From Escherichia ruysiae (GTDB lineage: Bacteria > Pseudomonadota > Gammaproteobacteria > Enterobacterales > Enterobacteriaceae), in NCBI RefSeq assembly GCF_031323975.1, contig NZ_JAVIWS010000001.1:2356001-2420000 (forward strand): DNA of 64,000 nt, written 5' to 3'. Both the position numbers and the translations under genes were made by a program. Positions 49,551 to 61,382 of the stretch are shown here, piece by piece (position 1 is the stretch's first letter; the number at the start of each line of letters is the position of its first letter). Below the pieces are notes generated by a model. The model did not search any database and was not told the DNA's origin. It worked only from the letters and a program-made list of their open reading frames with translations.

Positions 49551-49580
49551 AAAAAACAAGCCCGCCGTTTCAGGCGGGCT
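49551..49580 (-). terminator. Hairpin terminator or attenuator between frwB and pflD
   Basis: An 8-bp G+C-rich stem (49559-49566 with 49573-49580) and six-base loop, followed on the minus strand by TGTTTTTT. It lies a few bases after the frwB stop inside the presumed operon and would let the PTS genes be made in excess of pflDC. Confidence 0.85.
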
Positions 49581-49586
49581 AAAAAC

Positions 49587-49907
49587 TTAAGCAGTCTGTG
49601 CCAGATGGGCTTCGATTTTGTTCATGATGGCTTCAGCGCGTTTTACCGCGTCGCTGATGTTGACGCGCACGATAGTCTTGCCAGCAAAACGCTCTTCAAA
49701 TTTGATGCCGATATCTTTGGTCAGAATCACCATATCGGCGCTCGCCACGTCTTCCGCTGTCAGTTCATTTTCCAGACCAATTGACCCCTGGGTTTCTACT
49801 TTCACTTCCCAGCCTTTCGCTTTCGCGGCACTTTCCAGCGCCTCTGCTGCCATATAGGTATGGGCAACACCTGAAGGACATGCGGTTACTGCAATAATTT
49901 TCGTCAT
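49587..49907 (-). CDS. frwB: PTS fructose-like EIIB component FrwB
   Basis: 106 residues, a free-standing EIIB of the fructose family, starting MTKIIAVTACPSGVAHT; the phosphoryl-accepting Cys is C10. It passes phosphate from PtsA to the substrate carried by FrwC. It lies 14 bases downstream of frwC. Confidence 0.95.
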   Translation of the reverse strand: MTKIIAVTACPSGVAHTYMAAEALESAAKAKGWEVKVETQGSIGLENELTAEDVASADMVILTKDIGIKFEERFAGKTIVRVNISDAVKRAEAIMNKIEAHLAQTA

Positions 49908-49921
49908 GGCTCGTTCCTCAA

Positions 49922-51001
49922 TTAATTAATTTCAAAATCCAGATCCAGGTCATCTTCCTTCTCATCAGCCGAAGACCCATTTTTACGCGCCAGACTTTTC
50001 AGCACGTTCACGCAGACTGCCGTCACAACCGCCCCGACAGCCACTGCTGCGATATAACCCAACTTACCTTCAACCACCGGCAGCACAATCAGACCACCCC
50101 AGCCTGCATAGCACTGCGCACCGACCATTGCTGCGGTCACCGTGCCACAAACAGAACCGACCATGATGGAAGGGATCACACGTAACGGATCGGCGGCGGC
50201 GAAAGGAATCGCCCCTTCAGTGACGCCAACACACCCCATCACCAGCGCCGCTTTACCCGTTTCGCGCTCTTCAGCGGAGAAATTTTTACGACCAATCAAC
50301 GTCGCCAGCCCCATACCCAGCGGCGGGATACAAATACCCACAGCGGCAATGGCCACCACGGTATAAACCCCCTGAGCAACGCAAATCAGCATGAATGCAT
50401 AAGCCACTTTGTTAACCGGGCCGCCCATATCGAACGCCAGCATCAATCCCATGATCACCGCCAGCATAACAATGCTGCCCTGCTGCATTCCCTGAAGCCA
50501 CTGGGTCAGGCTGTTAGTCAACGCACCCACCGGCTCGCCCAGCCCCCACATCATGACGCCAGCGGTAATCAGTGTGCCGACGATTGGGATAATGAAGATG
50601 GGCATGACAGAACGCAGAACTTTATGCACCGGAATTTTCTTCAGGTAATGCACCACGATGCCGCCGATAATCCCGGCGATCAGCGCACCAAAGAAACCCG
50701 CACCAAAGCTGTCGCCGACCCAGGCACCGATAGCGCACGGAGCCAGCGCAGAACGCTCTGCAATGGAGTAACCAATGTAAGCGGCGAGGAAAGGCACCAT
50801 CAGCGTCAAACCCGCAACGCCGATATCAAACAGTTTTTTCAGATTCGGATCGGCTACGGCATCCGGCACTGCGCCTTTGCCATACAACATGACGGAAACC
50901 GCCAGCAAAATACCGCCCGATACCACGAAGGGAATCATGTGTGAAACGCCCGTCATTAAGTGCTGACGAGTGTTTTTCAGGATCTGTACCAACTCATTCA
51001 T
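49922..51001 (-). CDS. frwC: PTS fructose-like EIIC permease FrwC
   Basis: 359 residues, about nine hydrophobic segments, fructose-family EIIC. GVSHMIPFVVSGGILLAVS near the N-terminus, AFDMGGPVNKVAYAF and GVTEGAIPFAAADPLRVIP are the usual substrate-channel motifs. First gene of the minus-strand run and divergent from ptsA. The imported compound is not established by the sequence; the pathway context suggests an anhydrohexitol. Confidence 0.95.
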   Translation of the reverse strand: MNELVQILKNTRQHLMTGVSHMIPFVVSGGILLAVSVMLYGKGAVPDAVADPNLKKLFDIGVAGLTLMVPFLAAYIGYSIAERSALAPCAIGAWVGDSFGAGFFGALIAGIIGGIVVHYLKKIPVHKVLRSVMPIFIIPIVGTLITAGVMMWGLGEPVGALTNSLTQWLQGMQQGSIVMLAVIMGLMLAFDMGGPVNKVAYAFMLICVAQGVYTVVAIAAVGICIPPLGMGLATLIGRKNFSAEERETGKAALVMGCVGVTEGAIPFAAADPLRVIPSIMVGSVCGTVTAAMVGAQCYAGWGGLIVLPVVEGKLGYIAAVAVGAVVTAVCVNVLKSLARKNGSSADEKEDDLDLDFEIN

Positions 51002-51310
51002 AAGTCGCTCCCAGGCTTACCCAAGCCTATGTCCATATTTTTTGATGGGAGAAACAATAGGCAATCGCAAGCAGGTCAAACAGTGGATAAAAAGGCCATT
51101 TACTGGACTTTTGTAATGTCAGTACAAAAATGCGATCCGCCTCATAACTTGCGTTAACTCGGAATCATGCCGGAGTAGCGCGTCTTGTGAGACGCGTCGC
51201 AAATTGGCGGTTACATTACATTTGTCCAGCTTTTGGCAGATTTGTCACATGGCAGGCCGTTGCCGTGCGCTCTTATCCTGTAAACAGAAAACCGTACCGG
51301 GAGAAAGGCA
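51002..51310. promoter_or_regulatory. Divergent frwC-ptsA control region
   Basis: About 310 bases without a gene. An inverted repeat CGCGTCT-TGTG-AGACGCG (51179-51196) lies centrally and could be an operator or a hairpin. Promoters for both directions must be here; none stands out strongly. Confidence 0.55.
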
Positions 51311-53812
51311 ATGGCCCTGATTGTAGAATTTATTTGTGAGCTACCTAACGGCGTACATGCACGTCCGGCAAGCCACGTTGAAACGCTGTGTAATACTTTT
51401 TCATCACAAATTGAGTGGCATAACCTGCGCACCGATCGCAAAGGCAACGCCAAAAGCGCACTGGCGCTGATTGGCACCGACACGCTGGTGGGCGATAACT
51501 GCCAGTTACTGATTTCCGGAGCCGACGAACAGGAAGCGCACCAGCGTTTAAGCCAATGGCTGCGCGATGAATTTCCCCACTGCGACGCGCCGCTGGCGGA
51601 AGTTAAATCTGACGAACTGGAGCCGTTGCCGGTTTCACTGACCAACCTGAATCCGAGAATTATCCGCGCCCGCACCGTATGCAGCGGTAGCGCAGGTGGC
51701 ATTCTGACGCCGATCTCTTCTTTAGATCTTAACGCGCTGGGTAATCTTCCCGCAGCCAAAGACGTTGACGCCGAGCAATCCGCACTGGAAAACGGCCTGA
51801 CACTGGTACTGAAAAATATTGAGTTTCGTCTGCTGGATAGCGACGGCGCCACCAGCGCGATTCTGGAAGCGCACCGTTCATTAGCGAGCGATACATCTTT
51901 GCGTCACCACTTACTGGCAGGCGTCAGCGAGGGATTAAGCTGCGCCGAAGCGATTGTTGCCAGTGCGAATCACTTTTGCGAAGAGTTCTCCCGCTCCAGC
52001 AGCAGCTATCTGCAAGAACGTGCGCTGGATGTGCGCGATGTCTGCTTCCAGTTACTCCAGCAAATTTACGGTGAACAACGCTTTCCAGCACCGGGCAAAC
52101 TGACGCAGCCCGCCATTTGTATGGCTGATGAACTGACCCCCAGCCAGTTCCTCGAACTGGATAAAAATCACCTCAAAGGTTTGTTACTTAAAAGCGGCGG
52201 CACCACGTCACATACGGTAATTCTTGCCCGTTCGTTCAACATTCCGACACTGGTTGGCGTGGATATCGACACGCTTACTCCGTGGCAGCAGCAAACGATT
52301 TATATAGACGGCAACGCCGGGGCGATTGTGGTCGAACCGACAGACGCGGTAGCGCGTTATTATCAACAAGAAGCCCGCGTACAGGACGCACTGCGTGAAC
52401 AGCAACGTGTCTGGCTGACCCAGCAAGCCCGCACCGCTGACGGTATCCGCATTGAAATTGCCGCTAACATCGCCCACTCCGTGGAAGCGCAGGCCGCATT
52501 TGGCAATGGTGCGGAAGGTGTTGGCCTGTTCCGCACTGAAATGCTCTATATGGATCGCACCAGCGCACCGGGCGAAAGCGAGCTGTACAACATTTTTTGT
52601 CAGGCGCTGGAGTCCGCCAACGGGCGCAGCATTATTGTGCGTACCATGGACATTGGCGGTGACAAACCCGTTGATTATCTGAACATTCCCGCAGAAGCTA
52701 ACCCGTTCCTCGGTTATCGCGCCGTGCGTATTTATGAAGAATACGCGTCGTTATTTACCACACAACTACGCTCGATCCTGCGCGCCTCCGCTCACGGCAG
52801 CCTGAAAATCATGATCCCGATGATCTCCTCAATGGAAGAGATCTTATGGGTGAAAGAAAAACTGGCAGAAGCCAAACAGCAACTACGTAACGAACACATT
52901 CCGTTTGATGAGAAGATCCAGCTCGGCATTATGCTGGAAGTGCCGTCGGTGATGTTCATCATCGATCAATGCTGCGAAGAGATTGATTTCTTTAGTATTG
53001 GTAGTAATGACCTGACGCAATATCTGCTGGCAGTGGATCGCGATAACGCTAAGGTTACTCGTCACTACAACAGCCTGAATCCGGCCTTCTTGCGGGCGCT
53101 CGATTACGCCGTGCAGGCGGTGCATCGCCAGGGGAAATGGATTGGTCTGTGCGGTGAACTGGGAGCGAAAGGTTCAGTGCTGCCGTTGCTGGTCGGTTTA
53201 GGGCTGGATGAACTCAGCATGAGCGCACCGTCAATTCCGGCGGCGAAAGCGCGAATGGCGCAACTTGATAGCCGTGAGTGCCGCCAGTTGCTCAACCAGG
53301 CAATGGCCTGCCGTACTTCGCTGGAAGTGGAACACCTGCTGGCACAATTCCGCATGACACAACAGGACGCACCGCTGGTCACCGCTGAGTGCATCACGCT
53401 GGAAAGCGACTGGCGCAGCAAAGAAGAAGTGCTCAAAAGCATGACCGATAACCTGCTGCTGGCAGGGCGCTGCCGCTATCCGCGTAAACTGGAAGCCGAC
53501 TTGTGGGCGCGCGAGGCCGTTTTCTCTACCGGTCTGGGCTTTAGTTTTGCCATTCCACACAGCAAATCAGAACATATTGAGCAATCCACCATCAGCGTGG
53601 CGCGTCTGCAAGCGCCGGTGCGCTGGGGCGATGATGAAGCGCAATTCATCATTATGTTAACGCTGAACAAACACGCTGCGGGCGATCAGCATATGCGCAT
53701 TTTCTCGCGCCTCGCTCGTCGCATCATGCACGAAGAATTCCGTAACGCGCTGGTTAACGCCGCCTCTGCCGACGCTATCGCCAGCCTGCTGCAACATGAA
53801 CTGGAACTGTAA
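51311..53812 (+). CDS. ptsA: Multiphosphoryl transfer protein: HPr-like, enzyme I and EIIA-Fru domains
   Basis: 833 residues (also called frwA). An N-terminal HPr-like domain has H16 in NGVHARPAS; the enzyme I part has H301 in [14 protein letters not shown] plus the PEP-binding segments ([28 protein letters not shown]); a C-terminal EIIA-Fru domain has H750 in FAIPHSK. The protein can thus carry phosphate from PEP to FrwB or FrwD without the general PTS. First gene of ptsA-fsaB-gldA, with 11 bases to fsaB. Confidence 0.95.
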   Translation: MALIVEFICELPNGVHARPASHVETLCNTFSSQIEWHNLRTDRKGNAKSALALIGTDTLVGDNCQLLISGADEQEAHQRLSQWLRDEFPHCDAPLAEVKSDELEPLPVSLTNLNPRIIRARTVCSGSAGGILTPISSLDLNALGNLPAAKDVDAEQSALENGLTLVLKNIEFRLLDSDGATSAILEAHRSLASDTSLRHHLLAGVSEGLSCAEAIVASANHFCEEFSRSSSSYLQERALDVRDVCFQLLQQIYGEQRFPAPGKLTQPAICMADELTPSQFLELDKNHLKGLLLKSGGTTSHTVILARSFNIPTLVGVDIDTLTPWQQQTIYIDGNAGAIVVEPTDAVARYYQQEARVQDALREQQRVWLTQQARTADGIRIEIAANIAHSVEAQAAFGNGAEGVGLFRTEMLYMDRTSAPGESELYNIFCQALESANGRSIIVRTMDIGGDKPVDYLNIPAEANPFLGYRAVRIYEEYASLFTTQLRSILRASAHGSLKIMIPMISSMEEILWVKEKLAEAKQQLRNEHIPFDEKIQLGIMLEVPSVMFIIDQCCEEIDFFSIGSNDLTQYLLAVDRDNAKVTRHYNSLNPAFLRALDYAVQAVHRQGKWIGLCGELGAKGSVLPLLVGLGLDELSMSAPSIPAAKARMAQLDSRECRQLLNQAMACRTSLEVEHLLAQFRMTQQDAPLVTAECITLESDWRSKEEVLKSMTDNLLLAGRCRYPRKLEADLWAREAVFSTGLGFSFAIPHSKSEHIEQSTISVARLQAPVRWGDDEAQFIIMLTLNKHAAGDQHMRIFSRLARRIMHEEFRNALVNAASADAIASLLQHELEL

Positions 53813-53823
53813 AAGGAAACATC

Positions 53824-54486
53824 ATGGAACTGTATCTGGACACCGCTAACGTCGCAGAAGTCGAACGTCTGGCACGCATATTCCCGATTGCCGGGGTGAC
53901 AACTAACCCGAGCATTATCGCTGCCAGCAAGGAGTCCATCTGGGAAGTGCTGCCGCGTCTGCAAAAAGCGATTGGTGATGAGGGCATTCTGTTTGCTCAG
54001 ACCATGAGCCGTGACGCGCAGGGTATGGTGGAAGAAGCGAAGCGTCTGCGCGACGCCATTCCGGGCATCGTGGTGAAAATCCCGGTAACCGCCGAAGGTC
54101 TGGCAGCAATTAAAATACTGAAAAAAGAAGGTATTACTACGCTTGGCACCGCTGTATATAGCGCCGCACAAGGGTTATTAGCCGCGCTGGCAGGCGCCAA
54201 ATATGTTGCTCCGTATGTTAACCGCGTAGACGCCCAGGGCGGTGACGGTATTCGCACGGTTCAGGAGTTGCAAGCATTGCTGGAAATGCACGCGCCAGAA
54301 AGCATGGTGCTGGCTGCCAGCTTTAAAACACCGCGTCAGGCGCTGGATTGTTTGCTGGCAGGATGTGAATCCATCACCCTGCCCTTAGATGTAGCGCAAC
54401 AAATGCTCAACACGCCTGCGGTAGAGTCAGCAATAGAGAAGTTCGAACACGACTGGAACGCCGCATTTGGCACTACTCATCTCTAA
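53824..54486 (+). CDS. fsaB: Fructose-6-phosphate aldolase 2
   Basis: Class I aldolase of the transaldolase family (also talC). 220 residues, with the Schiff-base Lys K85 in [10 protein letters not shown] and the short decamer-forming FSA architecture. Known FSA enzymes cleave fructose-6-phosphate and prefer dihydroxyacetone or hydroxyacetone as the donor. The latter would be released from a 1-deoxyketose phosphate, matching the reading of the neighbouring pflD. Lies between ptsA and gldA. Confidence 0.95.
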   Translation: MELYLDTANVAEVERLARIFPIAGVTTNPSIIAASKESIWEVLPRLQKAIGDEGILFAQTMSRDAQGMVEEAKRLRDAIPGIVVKIPVTAEGLAAIKILKKEGITTLGTAVYSAAQGLLAALAGAKYVAPYVNRVDAQGGDGIRTVQELQALLEMHAPESMVLAASFKTPRQALDCLLAGCESITLPLDVAQQMLNTPAVESAIEKFEHDWNAAFGTTHL

Positions 54487-54496
54487 AGGAGCAATT

Positions 54497-55600
54497 ATGG
54501 ACCGCATTATTCAATCACCGGGTAAATACATCCAGGGCGCAGATGTCATTAATCGTCTGGGCGAATACCTGAAGCCACTGGCGGAACGCTGGTTAGTGGT
54601 GGGTGACAAATTTGTTTTAGGCTTTGCTCAATCCACTGTCGAGAAAAGCTTTAAAGATGCTGGACTGGTAGTAGAAATTGCGCCGTTTGGCGGTGAATGT
54701 TCGCAAAATGAGATCGACCGTCTGCGCGGCATTGCGGAAACAGCTCAGTGTGGCGCAATTCTCGGTATCGGTGGTGGCAAAACTCTCGATACCGCCAAAG
54801 CACTGGCGCACTTTATGGGCGTTCCGGTAGCAATCGCACCGACCATAGCCTCTACCGACGCACCGTGTAGCGCACTGTCTGTTATCTACACCGATGATGG
54901 TGAGTTTGACCGCTATCTGCTGCTGCCGAACAACCCGGAACGCGTCATTGTGGATACAAAAATCGTTGCTGGCGCACCTGCACGTCTGTTAGCGGCGGGT
55001 ATCGGCGATGCGCTGGCAACCTGGTTTGAAGCACGTGCCTGCTCTCGCAGTGGCGCGACCACGATGGCGGGCGGCAAGTGCACCCAGGCCGCGCTGGCGC
55101 TGGCTGAACTGTGCTACAACACCCTGCTGGAAGAAGGCGAAAAAGCGATGCTTGCTGCCGAACAGCATGTGGTAACTCCGGCGCTGGAGCGCGTGATTGA
55201 AGCGAATACCTATTTGAGCGGTGTAGGCTTTGAAAGCGGTGGTCTGGCTGCGGCACACGCGGTGCATAACGGCCTGACCGCTATCCCGGACGCGCATCAC
55301 TATTATCACGGTGAAAAAGTGGCGTTCGGTACGCTGACACAACTGGTGCTGGAAAACGCACCGGTTGAGGAAATCGAAACCGTAGCGGCGCTGTGTCATG
55401 CCGTTGGTCTGCCAATTACCCTGGCGCAACTGGATATTAAAGAAGATATTCCGGCGAAAATGCGGATTGTCGCAGAAGCATCTTGTGCAGAAGGTGAAAC
55501 TATTCACAACATGCCAGGCGGCGCAACGCCAGATCAGGTTTACGCCGCACTGCTGGTAGCCGACCAGTACGGACAGCGTTTCCTGCAAGAGTGGGAATAA
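54497..55600 (+). CDS. gldA: NAD+-dependent glycerol dehydrogenase / hydroxyacetone reductase
   Basis: Zinc-dependent iron-family alcohol dehydrogenase. The start [16 protein letters not shown] after AAAGGAG gives 367 residues; the Met at 54467 overlaps fsaB. Zinc ligands are D171, H254 and H271, with the NAD motif [12 protein letters not shown]. In vivo it reduces dihydroxyacetone and hydroxyacetone, the latter to 1,2-propanediol, which suits the aldolase product proposed here. Last gene of ptsA-fsaB-gldA. Confidence 0.97.
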   Translation: MDRIIQSPGKYIQGADVINRLGEYLKPLAERWLVVGDKFVLGFAQSTVEKSFKDAGLVVEIAPFGGECSQNEIDRLRGIAETAQCGAILGIGGGKTLDTAKALAHFMGVPVAIAPTIASTDAPCSALSVIYTDDGEFDRYLLLPNNPERVIVDTKIVAGAPARLLAAGIGDALATWFEARACSRSGATTMAGGKCTQAALALAELCYNTLLEEGEKAMLAAEQHVVTPALERVIEANTYLSGVGFESGGLAAAHAVHNGLTAIPDAHHYYHGEKVAFGTLTQLVLENAPVEEIETVAALCHAVGLPITLAQLDIKEDIPAKMRIVAEASCAEGETIHNMPGGATPDQVYAALLVADQYGQRFLQEWE

Positions 55601-56021
55601 CCTATGCCAAACTCCCGGCTTGTCCGGGAGTTTGAGATTGCAGGCAAAGTGGGCACGGTATTCCCCCTTGCCGGGGTCGCGCCGGAGCTGGTTTGTTCCC
55701 CTCACCCTAACCCTCTCCCCAAAGGGGCGAGGGGACCGTCCGGGCACGTTTTATACATTGTCGCCCGTCTGAAACACCTGCGTTGTCCGGGTGTTGGAAA
55801 TTGCTGCCAAACTGGCTCATTCGTCACTGAGGGCACGGTTTTCCCCCTCGCCCTCTCCCCAAAGATGTGAGGGAACCGTCCGGACACTTTTTTACTTTGT
55901 CACCCATCTGAAATTCCGCATTGTTCGGAGTTTTTTTATCCGCTTCTGGACATTTTCCCCACAGAACATTCAAACGCCCGGAAGGTCGAATCTGCGACGA
56001 TTATTTTCACGGACGAAACAG
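55601..56021. other. gldA-yijF intergenic region
   Basis: About 420 bases. A perfect 10-bp hairpin (55609-55618 with 55624-55633) just after gldA is a possible terminator, though no T run follows. Two related G+C-rich repeats fill most of the rest. No credible gene. Confidence 0.7.
55649..55935. repeat. Two degenerate copies of a box C-type repeat unit
   Basis: Copy 1 (about 55649-55798) and copy 2 (about 55831-55935) share the order GGGCACGGT, CCCTCTCCCCAAA, G(A)GGG-ACCGTCCGG, a T-rich patch, then TTGTC-CCC-TCTGAAA and TTGT(T/C)CGG. The core CCCTCACCCTAACCCTCTCC in copy 1 is that of the dispersed E. coli box C elements. Copy 2 lacks the middle part of the core. Confidence 0.75.
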
Positions 56022-56639
56022 ATGAAAGCTTCACTCGCGTTGGTCAGTCTTCTGACGGGATTTACCAGCCACTCCTTAAAATCTCCCACCGTTCCACCAA
56101 CCGTGGTACAAATCCAGACCAACACCAACCTTGCCATCGCAGACGGTGCCAGACAGCAAATCGGCAGCACGCTATTTTACGATCCGGCGTATATGCAGCT
56201 TACCTATCCTGGCGGTGATGTCCCGCAAGAACGCGGTGTATGTTCCGATGTGGTGATCCGTGCATTGCGCAGCCAGAAGGTCGATTTGCAGAAACTGGTT
56301 CACGAAGATATGGCGAAGTATTTTGCCGATTATCCACAAAAGTGGCAGTTAAAGCGCCCGGACAGCAACATCGATCACCGTCGGGTGCCTAATCTGGAAA
56401 CCTGGTTTACCCGCCACGATAAAACACGTCCCACCAGCAAGAACCCCAGTGACTATCAAGCGGGCGATATTGTCTCCTGGCGATTAGATAACGGGCTGGC
56501 GCATATTGGGGTGGTGTCAGATGGCTTCGCCCGCGACGGTACGCCGCTGGTGATACATAACATTGGCGCAGGCGCACAGGAGGAAGATGTGCTGTTTAGC
56601 TGGCGGATTGTCGGGCACTACCGCTATTTTACGAAATAA
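56022..56639 (+). CDS. yijF: DUF1287 protein YijF (probable exported hydrolase-like protein)
   Basis: The start MKASLALVSLLTGF gives 205 residues; the open frame extends to 55791 across repeats and is not coding there. The N-terminus has a short basic and hydrophobic stretch compatible with a signal peptide. The body is the DUF1287 domain with conserved YPGGDVPQERGVCSDVVIRAL (Cys), DHRRVPNLETW and GDIVSWRLDNGLAHIGVVSD, an NlpC/P60-like Cys-His layout. The function is not established. Confidence 0.9.
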   Translation: MKASLALVSLLTGFTSHSLKSPTVPPTVVQIQTNTNLAIADGARQQIGSTLFYDPAYMQLTYPGGDVPQERGVCSDVVIRALRSQKVDLQKLVHEDMAKYFADYPQKWQLKRPDSNIDHRRVPNLETWFTRHDKTRPTSKNPSDYQAGDIVSWRLDNGLAHIGVVSDGFARDGTPLVIHNIGAGAQEEDVLFSWRIVGHYRYFTK

Positions 56640-56664
56640 GCGATAGCACCCATGAAGATACGCT

Positions 56665-57570
56665 TCAGATCCTTTTTACGCTGACGGCTTCTTTTTTCTT
56701 ACGGCTCACCAGCGCCAGTGCCAGCACAATCAGCACAATACCGCTACCTTCAACCGCGCCGGGATTCTCACCGAGCAGCCACCACGAAAACAGTACCCCG
56801 CAAACGGGAACTGCCAGAGTACTTAAGCTGGCAATACTGGCGGGTAAGTTTTTCAGCACGAACAACCATAAGCTCCAGGCCAGCGCCGTCGCCAGAATCG
56901 CACTGTAGGCCAGCGCCCAGAACACGGTGGGTTGCCAGTCAATTTCACGTTGTGGCACCAGTAACGCGACCGCACTCATCACCAGCGCCGCATAAAGCAT
57001 CTGCCAGGATGTTAACGACAATAAATCCACGCGCGGATGGCGGGCATAAAGGCGTTTAGCAACAATCGCGCTCGCCCCCCAACTAACACCGGAGAGGATT
57101 GCCAGCATGGCACTTTTCATCGAGGAGAAATCGAGTTGCCACGGCTGCAACACCAGCAATAAACCAACGGCAGCAATCAGAATCGCGAAATATTGCCCGC
57201 GTCGCAGTCGTTCACCAAGAAACAACGCCGCAAAAATCACCACCCAGAACGGCATGGTATAACTCAGGATCGCCACTTTCCCCGCTCCGCCGCTGACCAG
57301 CGCCCACTGCGCCAAGCCAACCATCCCACAGGTTTGTAACAGGGCAATGGCTAAGGTGTATTTAAACGGCGTCGGGCGCATTCCGCGACCACGTAATAAA
57401 AGGACGATGAATAAAACGAGAGCGCCGAAAATGCAGCGTAAGGCGGTGAAGTCGAAGGCACCGATGTAGCTGGTGACTTGCTTCATGAAAATCCAGCTAT
57501 AACTCCAGATAAGTGTGAGCACAACCAGGCCACTGATTGCCAGTGGGTTGCTCTTTCCCGTAGTAGGCAT
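56665..57570 (-). CDS. yijE: EamA-family exporter YijE
   Basis: About 301 residues from the Met at 57570 ([15 protein letters not shown]), with ten membrane segments in two EamA repeats. In E. coli YijE is reported to export cystine or cysteine-related metabolites. An upstream in-frame Met (57606) adds 12 residues and cannot be excluded. Convergent with yijF and downstream of katG on the same strand, separated by the strong katG terminator. Confidence 0.9.
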   Translation of the reverse strand: MPTTGKSNPLAISGLVVLTLIWSYSWIFMKQVTSYIGAFDFTALRCIFGALVLFIVLLLRGRGMRPTPFKYTLAIALLQTCGMVGLAQWALVSGGAGKVAILSYTMPFWVVIFAALFLGERLRRGQYFAILIAAVGLLLVLQPWQLDFSSMKSAMLAILSGVSWGASAIVAKRLYARHPRVDLLSLTSWQMLYAALVMSAVALLVPQREIDWQPTVFWALAYSAILATALAWSLWLFVLKNLPASIASLSTLAVPVCGVLFSWWLLGENPGAVEGSGIVLIVLALALVSRKKKEAVSVKRI

Positions 57571-57617
57571 GAGAGATCCAGCGTGTAGTAGTTTTGTTAG
57601 CGACACTATACGCCGGT

Positions 57618-57657
57618 AAAGAAACTTCAGCGACTGCCTGAAAGGCAGTCGCTGAAG
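57618..57657 (-). terminator. katG terminator
   Basis: A 15-bp perfect stem (57625-57639 with 57643-57657) and three-base loop, followed on the minus strand by TTTCTTTA. It lies 10 bases after the katG stop. Confidence 0.92.
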
Positions 57658-57666
57658 GAGGTCAGA

Positions 57667-61069
<3,403 letters not shown>

Positions 61070-61107
61070 TTACCTCATCAATCGCTTGTAGTTATATGTT
61101 GTGTTGT

Positions 61108-61139
61108 GAACATCTATCCATTTAGACGTCCAGATGTAA
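61108..61139 (-). promoter_or_regulatory. MetJ operator (met boxes) of metF
   Basis: Four tandem 8-base met boxes related to AGACGTCT on the + strand: GAACATCT, ATCCATTT, AGACGTCC and AGATGTAA. The third is nearly perfect and the second is degenerate. The array lies about 45-75 bases upstream of the metF start, where MetJ with S-adenosylmethionine represses. Confidence 0.88.
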
Positions 61140-61266
61140 AGATGAAGGAAAAGCCGAGGGGCGTCAACCGAAAAATGACCAATGATGGTGAGGAAAAATC
61201 AGGGAAGATGAAAAAGATTCAGGATGGGAATTACAAGAAACCTGGCAGACGGATTTATTGTTTCTT

Positions 61267-61301
61267 GCCGGATGCAGTGTGAACACCTTATCCGGCTTAC
61301 A
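61267..61301. repeat. REP element between metF and metL
   Basis: TGCCGGATGCAG...ACCTTATCCGGCTTAC fits the REP consensus with its TGCCGGATG and CTTATCCGGC ends. It is a single copy between the metL 3' end and the metF promoter. Confidence 0.85.
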
Positions 61302-61382
61302 ACTCAATGATAATTAGGTAAATTGTGTTAAAGGCCATAAGCCCAACAAGCATGTGCATCATGCCTAATTGGGCTCCTGAAC

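Noticed and set aside
55791..56021. Upstream extension of yijF through the box C repeat
   Set aside because: The extension translates repeat DNA, lacks similarity to the family, and hides the probable signal peptide at MKASLALVS.
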